Source: Cupriavidus gilardii
GTDB lineage: Bacteria > Pseudomonadota > Gammaproteobacteria > Burkholderiales > Burkholderiaceae
DNA: 64,000 nucleotides
Assembly: GCF_013314895.1 (NCBI RefSeq)
Contig: NZ_JABTYE010000011.1
Location: 62,001-126,000, forward strand
Direction of reading: 5' to 3'
Shown here in pieces: positions 7,825 through 17,351 of this stretch (the first letter of the stretch is position 1; every line of letters starts with the position of its first letter). The notes under the pieces are model-generated. The model was given only the letters and a program-made list of their open reading frames with translations. It had not been told where the DNA came from and ran no database searches. The translations under genes and the position numbers were made by a program.

Positions 7825-8202
7825 ATGCGGACCACTGCCACCCTGCCCGCTTCGACCGTGACCTTTCTTGCCTATACGGCGCTGTTCGTGCTGACCGCGT
7901 TGGCCGAAATCGTCGGCTGCTATTTGCCCTACCTGGTATTAAAGCAGGAAAAGAGTCCGCTGCTGCTGATTCCCGCGGCGCTGGCATTGGCGGCGTTTGC
8001 CTGGTTGCTGTCCTTGCATCCCACGGCCGCGGGGCGCACGTATGCAGCCTATGGCGGCGTCTATATTGCGGTCGCGCTGCTGTGGCTTCGCATCGTGGAT
8101 GGGCTGCCGTTGACACGTTGGGACGTCCTGGGCGCGGCTGTCGCGTTGGCCGGCATGGCCATTATTGTGCTGCAGCCGACGCCGGGCGCCGGCACGGGTT
8201 GA
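7825..8202 (+). CDS. ynfA: YnfA-family (UPF0060) inner-membrane protein
   Basis: A 125-residue protein with four hydrophobic helices: about residues 11-31, 40-62, 70-91 and 98-118. The family signature is clear: [12 protein letters not shown], then [24 protein letters not shown] and LLWLRIVDG. YnfA proteins resemble half-size small multidrug-resistance transporters. The C-terminal TPGAGTG tail is slightly longer than usual. No dedicated regulator is seen. Confidence 0.93.
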   Translation: MRTTATLPASTVTFLAYTALFVLTALAEIVGCYLPYLVLKQEKSPLLLIPAALALAAFAWLLSLHPTAAGRTYAAYGGVYIAVALLWLRIVDGLPLTRWDVLGAAVALAGMAIIVLQPTPGAGTG

Positions 8203-8233
8203 CTGCCGCTCGCGCTGCGGCATCCGATTCCGA

Positions 8234-9667
8234 TCATCGCCGTAACGGTTGCGACGGCACGCCGGCTGTCCTGGCAACAAGCCGATCGATCATCCAGACG
8301 ACCAGCATCGTGATCCCCATCAGCGGGAATATCGCACCCAATACCGCCAGCCCTGCCACCCATGCACGCATCGGTGGCGGGCTTGCCGGGCGGGACGGCG
8401 CCCCCAGCGCATTGGCCGGTTTCCGCTTGATCCACATGATGAAGCCCGTGATCGCCAACGCCATCAGGCCCAGCGAAATCACCGCGCATGCGATCTGATT
8501 GGCGAGACCGAAATACCGGCCCATATGGAGCGAGGTGCCGTACGACACGGCCTTGGCGATGGGGCCGTAGTCGTCGTAGCGGATATCGCGGACGATGTTT
8601 CCGCCGTGCGGATCGATATGCAGCGTTCGTTCTCCCCTGGGATCGTTGGGGAAGCAGGAAACCGCGTAGACCGAGCCGGTGCCTGCCGGCAGCGCGACCT
8701 GGCATCCCGGACCGGCACCGCGCGCGCGGACGATGGCCAGTACCCGATCCAGCCCGATGGCTGCATGGCCGGTGGAGGCGACGGAACTGGCTGGCACGGC
8801 GGTCAATCCCGTTGCCCATGGCACATCGCCAAGCGGCAGCGACTCCATGGTCTTCGTGTGGCCCCGATGGTCTTCCTGGCCGGCATCGCCCCCATTGCTT
8901 CGATCGCGGGCCGGTGCATGCATGTGCCCCGCTCCGCCATCGGCCGGCCGTCCCAGATTCGCCGCGGTGGTGATGGCCTTGAATTGCTTGCCCCAGAGAG
9001 CGGTCCACGGCAGACCGGACAGCACGAACAGCAGCGCGCCGATCGCGAGCGACACGCCGAGCAGTAGATGGATTTCCTTCCACCGCCCTCGCCTTCCGCT
9101 TGCCGGCCGCATCCGAAACGCGGCAATGCCTGATTCGCGCAAGCGCGGCCACCACATCGCCAGGCCGGTGGCGATCATCACCAGCGTCCAGCATCCGGCC
9201 AGTTCCATCAGCACTTCGCCGGGCTTGCCCGCGAGCAATGCGCGATGCAGCATGCGGACCTGCTTCATCAAGCGGTCCTCGACGCTGAGGCTGCCCAGCG
9301 CCGCGCCGGAGTAAGGGTTCAGATAGAGGCTTTCGCTGTTGCCCGAGGGGAGCCGGAAGATGAATTCGGCGCTGGCGCGCGGGTCATTGCGCAACGTGTA
9401 AGTCGTGGCGACTGCCCCAGCCGGCGCGGCCGCTCTCGCCCGCTCCAGCAGCGCTTGCGCCGGAAGCGGTTCGCCCTGCGGCGTTACGCGCAATAACTGC
9501 GGATACAGCCATGGCTCGATTTGCGGTTGGAAGCAATAGATCGTGCCGGTGATTGCCAGCACGATCAGAAACGGCATCACGAACAGGCCGGCATAAAAAT
9601 GCCAGCGCCAAAGCGTGCGGTGGGCGGCAGAGGTTCCGGTACGGGTTTGCGAAATCGATACGGGCAT
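8234..9667 (-). CDS. PepSY-domain membrane protein, iron-uptake associated
   Basis: A 477-residue inner-membrane protein of the PepSY_TM family. Helices lie at about residues 20-42 (FYAGLFVMPFLIVLAITGTIYCF), 150-170, 200-222, near 380-400 and near the C-terminus. HFYAGL near the N-terminus and HRALLAGKPGEVLMELAG are family hallmarks. The periplasmic loop carries a His-rich insert (residues about 235-260). Such proteins are thought to act as ferric-siderophore reductases next to TonB receptors, and the receptor at 9889 is divergent from it. MPVSIS at 9667 is preferred over a longer form because the extra 42 residues look non-coding. Confidence 0.87.
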   Translation of the reverse strand: MPVSISQTRTGTSAAHRTLWRWHFYAGLFVMPFLIVLAITGTIYCFQPQIEPWLYPQLLRVTPQGEPLPAQALLERARAAAPAGAVATTYTLRNDPRASAEFIFRLPSGNSESLYLNPYSGAALGSLSVEDRLMKQVRMLHRALLAGKPGEVLMELAGCWTLVMIATGLAMWWPRLRESGIAAFRMRPASGRRGRWKEIHLLLGVSLAIGALLFVLSGLPWTALWGKQFKAITTAANLGRPADGGAGHMHAPARDRSNGGDAGQEDHRGHTKTMESLPLGDVPWATGLTAVPASSVASTGHAAIGLDRVLAIVRARGAGPGCQVALPAGTGSVYAVSCFPNDPRGERTLHIDPHGGNIVRDIRYDDYGPIAKAVSYGTSLHMGRYFGLANQIACAVISLGLMALAITGFIMWIKRKPANALGAPSRPASPPPMRAWVAGLAVLGAIFPLMGITMLVVWMIDRLVARTAGVPSQPLRR

Positions 9668-9699
9668 CGGAGCGCGGTGATGGCATGAATCTCTTGCGG

Positions 9700-9740
9700 A
9701 TTGCGCCATTGCGGCGCCATTGCGGCGCGATTTCGGCGCG
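9700..9740. repeat. 11-bp tandem repeat between PepSY and TonB-receptor genes
   Basis: Three 11-base units of the form ATTGCGGCGCC (9708-9718, 9719-9729, 9730-9740, with a truncated unit at 9700-9707). They lie in the divergent intergenic region, just upstream of the PepSY start codon at 9667. The unit length is close to one helical turn. Confidence 0.6.
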
Positions 9741-9888
9741 AGTGCGTACTTTGCGACGAAAACCTGCGCGGGTCCTGCGGCATGGTGTCGCATGTACCGC
9801 TAAAGGCGTGGCAAATAGAATCGGGCAGCAAAAAAACAACCGCCCTCTCTTGGTCGCGCGCCTTTTCCGCCGACACATCCATTTGCCC

Positions 9889-12006
9889 ATGGCCCGATTT
9901 CTTCCACGCGAGGTGGCGCTAGCCGCTGCCGCCGTTTGCCTGTCCGCGCAAGCCGCCGACCCATCGCCCGAGGTCCACGAACTGGCACCGGTCACCGTCC
10001 ATGCCGCCGGCCAGACCACGCTGGACGAACCGGCTTCCACCGGCTCGAATCTCGGCCTGACGCCGATGCAGACGCCGGCCAGCGTGGACGTCATCGCCCG
10101 CGATCAGCTCGAGATCCGAGGCGATGTGTCGCTGGTCGATGCCATTACCCGCGCCCCGGGGCTGTCCGGGCTTGGCCATCCCGGCAATGGCGGCGCTTCG
10201 CTATCCGCGCGCGGCTTTACCGATGCGGCTTCGGTCATGCGGCTCTACGATGGCGTGCGCCAATACGGCGGCATCGGTGTCACCTATCCGTTCGACACCT
10301 GGTCGGTGGAACGCATCGAGGTGCTGCGCGGTCCTGCCTCGGTGATCTATGGCGAGGGAGCGATCGGCGGCGTCGTCAACGTGGTGCCGAAAAAACCGAC
10401 GCGCGGGCCAATCGAGAACGAAGTCCAGGCCACGATTGGCACGGACAACACCCAGTGGCTGGCCTTCGGCAGCGGCGGCGCCATCGACGAACGCTGGTCA
10501 TATCGCTTCGATGTCAGCGGCAATCGCACCGATGGGTCGGTGGATTTCGGGGATTCGCGCAATCTGTCGGTGTCGGGCGCGCTGCAATGGGATCCGACGC
10601 CCGAGCTTGCGCTCAAGCTGAGTTACGCCAAGGGCTGGCAGCAGCCGGCCCGCTACTTCGGCGTGCCGCTGGTCAATGGACGCCAGGACCCGTCCTTGCG
10701 AACGCGAAACTACAACGTCAGCGACAGCCGCATCCAGTACGACGACCAGTGGACCGAACTGTCGGCGCGGTGGACGCCGAGCGCCGATCTGACGGTTCGC
10801 TCGCGGGCCTACTACATCGACAGCAAACGCCATTGGCGCAATGCCGAGTACTACGACTATCTGCCGGCGAGCGGCCTGATCCAGCGCTCGTCCTATGTCG
10901 AGATCCTTCATGACCAGTGGCAGGTCGGCAATACGACCGACGTGGTCTATCGCCATGCGCTGTTCGGCATGAACAACAGCCTGTCGGTCGGCTTCGACAT
11001 CAATCGGGCATCGTTTCGCCATACCAACAATTCCCCCTACTCCGGCAGCACCGTCGTCGATCCCTACACGTTCGAGCGCGGCCAGTTCATCAACGTGGCC
11101 GGCACAGCGCCGCGCTACAGCAACGAGGCGGTCCAGTACGCCTTGTTTGCCGAGAATCGGCTCGAAATCACGCCGCGCTGGTCGGTGTTGGGCGGTTTGC
11201 GCTATGACCATGCGAGGATCGAACGCCACGATCTGATGGCCCATCGCGAGGCGTTCGACAGGACCTTTTCGCACGTCGGCTGGCGCGCCGGAACGGTCTA
11301 CAACCTGACGCCGAATCTCGCGCTCTACGCGCAATACTCGGAAGCCGCCGATCCCGTCAGCGCGCTGCTGATGCTGTCGTCCTCCAACAGCAATTTCGAC
11401 CTGTCCACCGGCCGCCAGATCGAAGCCGGCGTCAAGCAGGACTTCTGGAACGGCAAAGGGGAATGGACTGTCGCGGCTTATCACATCGTCAAAAAGAAGC
11501 TGGTCACCCGCGACGCAGCCAATCCCGCGCAAAGCGTACAGGTCGGCGAACAATCGTCGCGTGGAATCGAGGCCAGCGTCGGCGTCGAATTCCTGCCCGG
11601 CTGGCGGCTCGATGCCAATGCGGCGCTGCTGCAGGCACGCTATGACGACTTCACGGAATCGGTGAATGGCACGGCGGTCTCACGGGCCGGCAACGTGCCG
11701 ACCGACGTGCCCGAGCGGCTGGCCAATGCCTGGCTGACCTGGCGCTTCTTGCCGGAATGGACAGCAGGCGCCGGCATCCGCTATGTCGGCCGCCGTTTTG
11801 CCGACCGAGCCAATACGCTGGAAATGCCGACCTACACCACCACGGATCTGCTGCTGCAATGGCGGCCCCGCAAGAACACCACGCTGTCGCTGCGCGGCTT
11901 CAATGTGTTCGACCGGCACTATGTCGCGACGGCTTACTACAACCCCACGCAGTGGCTGCAGGGGGCAGGACGGCGGGTCGAATTAACGGTCAATCACCGG
12001 TTCTGA
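9889..12006 (+). CDS. TonB-dependent siderophore receptor
   Basis: A 705-residue outer-membrane receptor. A signal peptide (residues 1-23, ending SAQAAD) is followed by a TonB-box-like stretch (LAPVTVHA), a plug domain (about 50-160; TPASVDVIARDQL, SARGF, VERIEVLRGPASVIYGEG, GGVVNVVPKKP) and a 22-strand barrel ending in VELTVNHRF with a C-terminal Phe, as expected for BAM insertion. The DxITRAPG and PxxFDTWS variants fit the siderophore-receptor branch. It would import ferric siderophores using TonB energy; the partner PepSY protein is divergent. The ATG at 9889 gives a proper signal peptide, although no strong ribosome-binding site precedes it. No Fur box was obvious by eye. Confidence 0.93.
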   Translation: MARFLPREVALAAAAVCLSAQAADPSPEVHELAPVTVHAAGQTTLDEPASTGSNLGLTPMQTPASVDVIARDQLEIRGDVSLVDAITRAPGLSGLGHPGNGGASLSARGFTDAASVMRLYDGVRQYGGIGVTYPFDTWSVERIEVLRGPASVIYGEGAIGGVVNVVPKKPTRGPIENEVQATIGTDNTQWLAFGSGGAIDERWSYRFDVSGNRTDGSVDFGDSRNLSVSGALQWDPTPELALKLSYAKGWQQPARYFGVPLVNGRQDPSLRTRNYNVSDSRIQYDDQWTELSARWTPSADLTVRSRAYYIDSKRHWRNAEYYDYLPASGLIQRSSYVEILHDQWQVGNTTDVVYRHALFGMNNSLSVGFDINRASFRHTNNSPYSGSTVVDPYTFERGQFINVAGTAPRYSNEAVQYALFAENRLEITPRWSVLGGLRYDHARIERHDLMAHREAFDRTFSHVGWRAGTVYNLTPNLALYAQYSEAADPVSALLMLSSSNSNFDLSTGRQIEAGVKQDFWNGKGEWTVAAYHIVKKKLVTRDAANPAQSVQVGEQSSRGIEASVGVEFLPGWRLDANAALLQARYDDFTESVNGTAVSRAGNVPTDVPERLANAWLTWRFLPEWTAGAGIRYVGRRFADRANTLEMPTYTTTDLLLQWRPRKNTTLSLRGFNVFDRHYVATAYYNPTQWLQGAGRRVELTVNHRF

Positions 12007-12046
12007 GTCGTCGTACGGTTGCAGCCGGTCCGTCGGAACGCCGAGC

Positions 12047-12730
12047 CTAATACCGGACCAATTCCACAATCGAAGTGCCCATCCAGCTATGGCGGATCAC
12101 GGCTCTGTACTCGTCCTCGTTGAAGCCGGGCGGGCGGACGCGGCCCCAGGAAGAGGCCGACTCAGTCGTGTCGAACTCCAGGCCTTTTGCCGGGCCATCG
12201 ACAATCTCGAAGGTCCATGAGTTTGTCCGGTGACGCCCCTGCTTGGAGATGGAGGTACTGGTCTTGATCAACCGTGCCTTGGCCGTTATGGGGGCAGCCC
12301 AGCTGGCATTGTAGACGTCTACTAGATGGTGACCTGCAAAGGCGATGACGACGACGAAATAAATCGGAAGCATCCCGGCAATCATGTCTATTGTCGATCC
12401 ATTGGACTTGCTTTGAATGCCGCAAAGGCTCAAGACGATCATCAGTCCGATCACGGCCAAAAGAGCGATGCCAAAGCCAAGCGGGAGGCGAAGCAGGATC
12501 CAGAACCAGCTTGAGTCCGCGTCCATCGGATAAGGATCAATCGTGGCCAATGCGACCCAGAAGATGGCAGAGAACAGGAAACAAAGGACTATGTCCAAAT
12601 AATCATCGCCATCTGATTTTTCTCTGCTCACGACCGCATCGGCGCTGCCGGCTCCAGCGTCGATGGAGATAGGCGCATCGCCTTGTACGCTTTGAGAATC
12701 GGCATTGTCTCGTAAGGACGGTGGCTGCAT
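12047..12730 (-). CDS. hypothetical membrane protein
   Basis: A 227-residue protein I cannot name. Three hydrophobic segments are visible: about 45-62 (DIVLCFLFSAIFWVALA), 75-105 (FWILLRLPLGFGIALLAVIGLMIVLSLCG) and 115-135 (IAGMLPIYFVVVIAFAG). A soluble C-terminal domain of about 90 residues follows, with strand-rich sequence resembling a DUF3592-type extracytoplasmic module, though I am not sure of that. G+C is lower than in the neighbours. The gene converges on the TonB receptor with 40 bp between. An ATG at 12730 is chosen over a TTG five codons upstream. Confidence 0.68.
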   Translation of the reverse strand: MQPPSLRDNADSQSVQGDAPISIDAGAGSADAVVSREKSDGDDYLDIVLCFLFSAIFWVALATIDPYPMDADSSWFWILLRLPLGFGIALLAVIGLMIVLSLCGIQSKSNGSTIDMIAGMLPIYFVVVIAFAGHHLVDVYNASWAAPITAKARLIKTSTSISKQGRHRTNSWTFEIVDGPAKGLEFDTTESASSWGRVRPPGFNEDEYRAVIRHSWMGTSIVELVRY

Positions 12731-12908
12731 AGCAAAGTATTGCAATGGCGATACGGCATCATAATGCTTGGGCGCGGAAGAAAAAACCTACCGCAGATGG
12801 GCCTGGCCCCTCCCATGCGGAGACCATGGGGCCGAGGCTGGCGGGAACCATGCGCGTGGCACTATCGACCGTATCGCCTAGTCTCAGTCCATCGGAATCG
12901 CGTCCCTC

Positions 12909-14507
12909 ATGGCTTCCCTGTTTGATCGTGTCCTTGCGCCTTTGTGCTTCATCGCCGTTCCCGCCATGGCAACGCTGCTGCTCGGCGGATGCGCCCTGCC
13001 ACCGCTCGAGGACCGGACGCCTTCCCACGCACTGACACCAGAGCAGTCCCGCGCTACCGCACTCGGGCGTGCCTTGGCGCCGGCCCTGTCCCAGCGCCCG
13101 GGTCTATCGGGCATTCACGCACTGGCCGATCCGCGCGAGGCCTTCGCCGCGCGGGTCCATGGCGCCCGGATGGCCGAGCGCACGCTGGACGTGCAGTACT
13201 ACATCTGGCGCCGCGACACCACGGGCACGCTGCTGCTCGATGCGCTGCATGAAGCGGCCCAGCGCGGCGTGCGGGTGCGTCTGCTGCTGGACGACAACGG
13301 TATTTCGGGGCTGGACGAGATCCTGTCCGCGCTGGATGCCCATCCCAACATCGAGGTCCGCCTCTTCAATCCATTCGTGGTGCGGTCGCCGAAATTCATC
13401 GGCTATCTGACCGACTTTCCTCGCCTGAACCGGCGCATGCACAATAAATCGTTCACCGTGGATGCGCAGGCCACCATCGTTGGCGGTCGCAACGTCGGCG
13501 ACGAATATTTCGGCGCCACCGATGGCGTGCTGTTTTCCGACCTGGATGTGCTGGCCGTTGGGCCGATTGCGGCCGATGTCGAACGGGAGTTCGATCGCTA
13601 CTGGGCCAGCGCCAGTGCCTATCCGGTCAATGCGATCGTGCCACCTGTCGCTCCGGACAGGCTCGAGCAGCTGACCCGGGAGGCGGCCGTCGCGCGGCGC
13701 GACCCGGCCGCCGAGGCCTACATGAACGCCCTGAAGGCGATGCCGGCATACCGCCGCATCCTCGATGGCACCTTGGCGTTCGAGTGGGCAAAGACGCGGA
13801 TTGTCAGCGACGATCCCGCCAAGGTCCTGGGCAAGGCGCCGCGCCATGCGCTGATCGGGCACCAGCTGATGGAGACCATCGGCGTGCCGGCGCGGGAACT
13901 CGATCTGGTATCCCCCTACTTCGTTCCGACCAAGTCCGGCGCCAACGCCTTCGCGAACCTGGCGGCCAAGGGGGTCAATGTGCGCGTGCTGACCAATGCG
14001 GCCGAGGCGACGGACGTCAAGGTAGTGCACTCCGGCTATGTCAAATGGCGCCGTGCGTTGCTGGAATCCGGCGTGCAGTTGTTCGAGTTGAAGCGCGAGA
14101 TTGCGGCGCCGGCGGACAAGGCCGATACCACGCCGCCGACCAGGCCAGAGGAGCGCGCCGGACCGTTCGGCAGCTCCGGCGCGAGCCTGCACGCGAAGAC
14201 GTTCGCCGTGGACGCGCAGCGTGTCTTTGTCGGCTCGCTGAACTTCGATCCCCGCTCGGCGAATCTGAATACCGAACTGGGCTTCGTGATCGAGAACCCC
14301 ACGCTGGCGGGCCGCATTGAATCGGCGTTTGGCACCAGCGTCCCGCAGAACGCCTACGAGGTCCGGCTGTCCGACAACGGCAGCCTGTACTGGCTGGAAC
14401 GGCGCGGCAACGACACGATTCGCCACGATACCGAGCCCAACACCAGCTGGCTGGAGCGCGTCTGGATCCGCGGGCTGTCGTGGTTGCCGATCGACTGGAT
14501 GTTATGA
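12909..14507 (+). CDS. phospholipase D-family lipoprotein, cardiolipin synthase C-like
   Basis: A 532-residue protein with two HKD motifs: H178-x-K180-x4-D185 (MHNKSFTVD) and H428-x-K430-x4-D435 (LHAKTFAVD). Each is followed by the usual G-SxN segment (GGRNVGDEYF, GSLNFDPRSANLNTE). This is the phospholipase D fold used by bacterial cardiolipin synthases; the arrangement and length fit the ClsC/YmdC branch, which joins phosphatidylglycerol with phosphatidylethanolamine. A lipobox LLGGC with C28 indicates a lipoprotein anchored in the envelope, where ClsC-type proteins lack one. The start at 12909 yields this signal peptide. Divergent from the hypothetical membrane gene. Confidence 0.88.
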   Translation: MASLFDRVLAPLCFIAVPAMATLLLGGCALPPLEDRTPSHALTPEQSRATALGRALAPALSQRPGLSGIHALADPREAFAARVHGARMAERTLDVQYYIWRRDTTGTLLLDALHEAAQRGVRVRLLLDDNGISGLDEILSALDAHPNIEVRLFNPFVVRSPKFIGYLTDFPRLNRRMHNKSFTVDAQATIVGGRNVGDEYFGATDGVLFSDLDVLAVGPIAADVEREFDRYWASASAYPVNAIVPPVAPDRLEQLTREAAVARRDPAAEAYMNALKAMPAYRRILDGTLAFEWAKTRIVSDDPAKVLGKAPRHALIGHQLMETIGVPARELDLVSPYFVPTKSGANAFANLAAKGVNVRVLTNAAEATDVKVVHSGYVKWRRALLESGVQLFELKREIAAPADKADTTPPTRPEERAGPFGSSGASLHAKTFAVDAQRVFVGSLNFDPRSANLNTELGFVIENPTLAGRIESAFGTSVPQNAYEVRLSDNGSLYWLERRGNDTIRHDTEPNTSWLERVWIRGLSWLPIDWML

Positions 14508-14617
14508 CGGTGTGATAGGCGAGCACTGACGGTAGCGTGCAAGGCCGCTACGGCGGGAATCCCTGCGAGCGGCCGCCGCATTGCGCCAATGGGCTATTGC
14601 GCTGTTGCGCTACTGCC

Positions 14618-15040
14618 CTATTGCGCGCCCTGCTCGCCCATCATCGCGTCCGGATTCATCCATACCGGCTCGAACAGATGGCCGTCCGGGTCTTCAAACG
14701 TGCGCAGATACATGAACCCCATGTCCTGCGGTTCACGAATGTCCGCGCGGCCGCCAGCCGATTTCGCGGCCTCGACGATGGCGTCCACATCCTCGCGATT
14801 GTCGATTGTCAGCGCGATCAGCATGGCGCTGGTTTCGCGCCCATCGGCGATCGGCTTGCTGGTGAAGGTCCCGTAATAGGCGTGCGTCATCAGATGGAAC
14901 GTGATGGTGTCCGACCACACCATCGACGACGTCTGGTGGTCGCTGAACTGCTCGTTCTTGACGCAGCCGATCGCCTCGTAGAACCGCGTCGCCGCGGCGA
15001 GATCGCGGACCGGCAGGTTCAGGAAAATCATCTTTGCCAT
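14618..15040 (-). CDS. VOC-family (glyoxalase-like) protein
   Basis: A 140-residue vicinal-oxygen-chelate protein with two beta-alpha-beta-beta-beta modules. Landmarks are MIFLNLPVRDLAAATRFYEAIG at the start and DPDGHLFEPVW at the end, where the glutamate is a usual metal ligand. It resembles the YaeR/lactoylglutathione-lyase-like group with the SSMVWSDTITFHLMT insert. The substrate is unknown. The ATG at 15040 has GGAGG seven bases upstream, so the longer open frame is not used. It lies 19 bp downstream of the DJ-1-like gene on the same strand and is probably cotranscribed. Confidence 0.85.
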   Translation of the reverse strand: MAKMIFLNLPVRDLAAATRFYEAIGCVKNEQFSDHQTSSMVWSDTITFHLMTHAYYGTFTSKPIADGRETSAMLIALTIDNREDVDAIVEAAKSAGGRADIREPQDMGFMYLRTFEDPDGHLFEPVWMNPDAMMGEQGAQ

Positions 15041-15059
15041 CGTGTCTCCTCCGTTGGTT

Positions 15060-16283
15060 TTACTGCAGGGGGCGCGTGCGCGCCTCGGGTTGCTGATGTC
15101 CGCCTGGATTCTCGCGGGGATATTCGAGCTGCATCGCGACCAGGGATTCGGTTCGCGCGCCATAGCGCTGGCCGATGCCGTTCAGCGCCTCGTCCAGCGC
15201 CCGCGCCGGCTGCGATTCCGCGGCGAGCGCTATGGTCCGGCCTCGATCCCAGTCCGTGCCGACGTGCTCGGGCACCAGGCGAATGCCGTTTCTCGTCTGG
15301 ATCGGCCCCGCCCGCTGGGCGAACGATACGGCCTGCGAACGGTATGTCCGCGACCACGCGTCGGCCACCAGCGCCAGCGACACCTCGTCGACGCCAGGCC
15401 GTAGCGCGATGCCCAGCCGCTCGCGATTCCAGAACGCCATCGTATTGCCGATCGCCGTCAAGGCGAATGGGCGCGTAAAGGTGAAGGCATCGCTGTCGTG
15501 GCGCGCATCCCAATGCGGCAGGCCCAGGTCGCGGGCCACGGCCTGTGCCCTGTCGCGGCCCGCCACGGCTTCGATCAGCGTCAACGTCATTGGCATCGAC
15601 GCGGAAATGCCGGTGGTCGTGGCGACACGGCCATCGACGACGATGCGCCGGTCGGCAACGTAGCGCACGGTCGGATGCTTGTCGAGCAAGTCTTCCAGGT
15701 AGTACCAATGGGTGGTGGCGCGCTTGCCGTCGAGCAGCCCAGCCGCGGCCACGACCTTGGCGCCGGCGCAGATGCCGATGACCGTTGCGCCTTTGGCCGC
15801 CTGGCTGCGGATCCATTGCAGCACGGCCGGATCGTCGTCGCGGCTCATCGCCGGCACCAGCACGTAGTCGGCGCCCTGGGGATGCTGTGCGTCGAACTGC
15901 GCGATCGTCGCGTCCGGCTCGACCTGCAGCACGGGATAGAGCTTGACCGGCCCCGGCTGCGTCGCCAAGGCAGTCACCTCCCCGATGTCGGCGCGGCGCA
16001 GGATGCCGTAGGGCATCAGATAGTCGGTGGTCTCGGTCGCGTCATTGATGCCGACGATGGCAATCACCGGGCGCGGCCGCTTCTGGGGCTTCAGAGCGGC
16101 CAGCGTGGCTGTCCGCTCCGCTTCGGCGATCGCCGGCGGTTCAGCGGGAGCGGTGGCGGGCGGCAGGGACAGCAGCCACGCCGCGCCGGCGGCCAGCGCG
16201 ACGGCCGCGATACCGAGCGCGATCCATGCTGCCAGACGTAGGTTCAGCAGGTTCAGCGGGTTCAGCCGGTTCCACCGGTTCAT
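15060..16283 (-). CDS. membrane-anchored DJ-1/PfpI family protein
   Basis: A 407-residue protein. An N-terminal helix (residues 18-40) anchors it to the membrane, followed by a proline- and alanine-rich linker and a DJ-1/PfpI glutamine-amidotransferase-like domain (about 72-245) with the reactive cysteine C172 in IGICAGAKV and THWYY downstream. A second region (about 250-385) resembles a degenerate copy of the same fold. The C-terminus ends in a polar tail. Similar GATase-1 domains occur in GlxA-type regulators, but here no helix-turn-helix follows. Substrate unknown. The first 15 residues come from a 9-bp tandem repeat. It precedes the VOC gene. Confidence 0.78.
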   Translation of the reverse strand: MNRWNRLNPLNLLNLRLAAWIALGIAAVALAAGAAWLLSLPPATAPAEPPAIAEAERTATLAALKPQKRPRPVIAIVGINDATETTDYLMPYGILRRADIGEVTALATQPGPVKLYPVLQVEPDATIAQFDAQHPQGADYVLVPAMSRDDDPAVLQWIRSQAAKGATVIGICAGAKVVAAAGLLDGKRATTHWYYLEDLLDKHPTVRYVADRRIVVDGRVATTTGISASMPMTLTLIEAVAGRDRAQAVARDLGLPHWDARHDSDAFTFTRPFALTAIGNTMAFWNRERLGIALRPGVDEVSLALVADAWSRTYRSQAVSFAQRAGPIQTRNGIRLVPEHVGTDWDRGRTIALAAESQPARALDEALNGIGQRYGARTESLVAMQLEYPRENPGGHQQPEARTRPLQ

Positions 16284-16284
16284 C
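16240..16284. repeat. 9-bp tandem repeat at the 5' end of the DJ-1-like gene
   Basis: Five 9-base units (AGGTTCAGC, AGGTTCAGC, GGGTTCAGC, CGGTTCCAC, CGGTTCATC) run through the start codon and encode an Asn-Leu-rich tripeptide pattern at the N-terminus. The unit is a multiple of three, so copy-number change would not shift the frame. Confidence 0.75.
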
Positions 16285-16433
16285 GTCGTGGTCTCCTCCT
16301 TGGCTTGAGCCAGACCACTAGCTTAGGCGGAGGGAATCCCGACGCCAAGCCACGCCAAAGTGTCCACATTGGGCGAGATCGGCCGATGCCGGCATGGCGC
16401 GTCGGCAGACGGTAGCCGTTGCGCCATCGCGCC

Positions 16434-17342
16434 CTACCCCTTTCGCAATCCTTCCACCGGGTCGGTCTCGAACGCCTGCCACAGCGCATCGCGCCGCTGC
16501 AGCGCCTCGATCACGGCAGGCTGGCGTAACTGCGCGACGGCGGATACCAGTGCATTGCACAAGAAAAACGCGGCGGTGTACGAATCGAATGGCGATGCGT
16601 TGGCGGTGCGTACCAGCAGATGGTGATCGGACAGCGGCACCAGCGGCGCGGCCGGGCTGTCGCAGATCGCGACGACGCGGGCGCCCCGTTCGCGGAAAGC
16701 ACGGGCGATGCTGACCGGCGCGCTCGAATAGCGCCGGACGCTGAAGGTCAGCAGCACGTCTTCGGGCTGGACCCACAGCATGGCGTCGGTGGCCGTCACC
16801 GCGCCGGCCCCGAGCTCCTGCACATTGGGCCGGCACATGTTCAGATGCAGCGCCAGCCAGGCGCTGACCGGTGCGCTGTTCTTCTGCGCCAGGATGTACA
16901 GGCGCCCTTTTCCTCCGGCCAGCAGCCGCGCGATCGCTTCGAACGCGGCGATGTCGAGCGATTCGTGCGTGGCCGTCAGGTTGTGCTGGTCATGCATCAA
17001 CGCGTCGTCGAGGCACGCCCGCAAGGTTCGCTTGCCGCCGATCAGCGCTGGTGCGCGCTGACCCGCGGTCGGCAGCGCGGCAGTCACGCTCGCCCGCGCT
17101 TCGCGCTGGGCGTCGGCATAGCTGGCATAGCCGAGCTTGGCGAACAACCGCACCACGGTCGACGCGCTGGTGCCGTGCTGCCCCGCCAGCGCGGTCGCCG
17201 ATTCGAGCAGCACGTGCGGATAGCCGCGCGTCAATGCATCGGCCAGTTCGCGCTCGCGCGCGGTCAGCGTGGCCGCCTCGCGCGCCAGCCGGTCCAGCAG
17301 CGTGGCGCCATGATCGGCGGTCTCCTTGCGGGAATTCGTCAT
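16434..17342 (-). CDS. MurR/RpiR-family transcriptional regulator
   Basis: A 302-residue regulator. The N-terminal RpiR helix-turn-helix (about 10-85) includes LTARERELADALTRGYP, the recognition helix GTSASTVVRLFAKLGY and then the ARA linker. A C-terminal SIS sugar-isomerase-like domain (about 120-275) includes LYILAQKNSAPVS, DVLLTFSVRRYS and ARVVAICDSP. SIS domains usually bind phosphosugars or related acids. MTNSRKE at 17342 is preferred over a start nine codons upstream, since that one is embedded in the palindrome at 17352-17369. It is divergent from the M20 peptidase and Bug genes, which it probably controls. Confidence 0.87.
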   Translation of the reverse strand: MTNSRKETADHGATLLDRLAREAATLTARERELADALTRGYPHVLLESATALAGQHGTSASTVVRLFAKLGYASYADAQREARASVTAALPTAGQRAPALIGGKRTLRACLDDALMHDQHNLTATHESLDIAAFEAIARLLAGGKGRLYILAQKNSAPVSAWLALHLNMCRPNVQELGAGAVTATDAMLWVQPEDVLLTFSVRRYSSAPVSIARAFRERGARVVAICDSPAAPLVPLSDHHLLVRTANASPFDSYTAAFFLCNALVSAVAQLRQPAVIEALQRRDALWQAFETDPVEGLRKG

Positions 17343-17351
17343 ATTGACACC

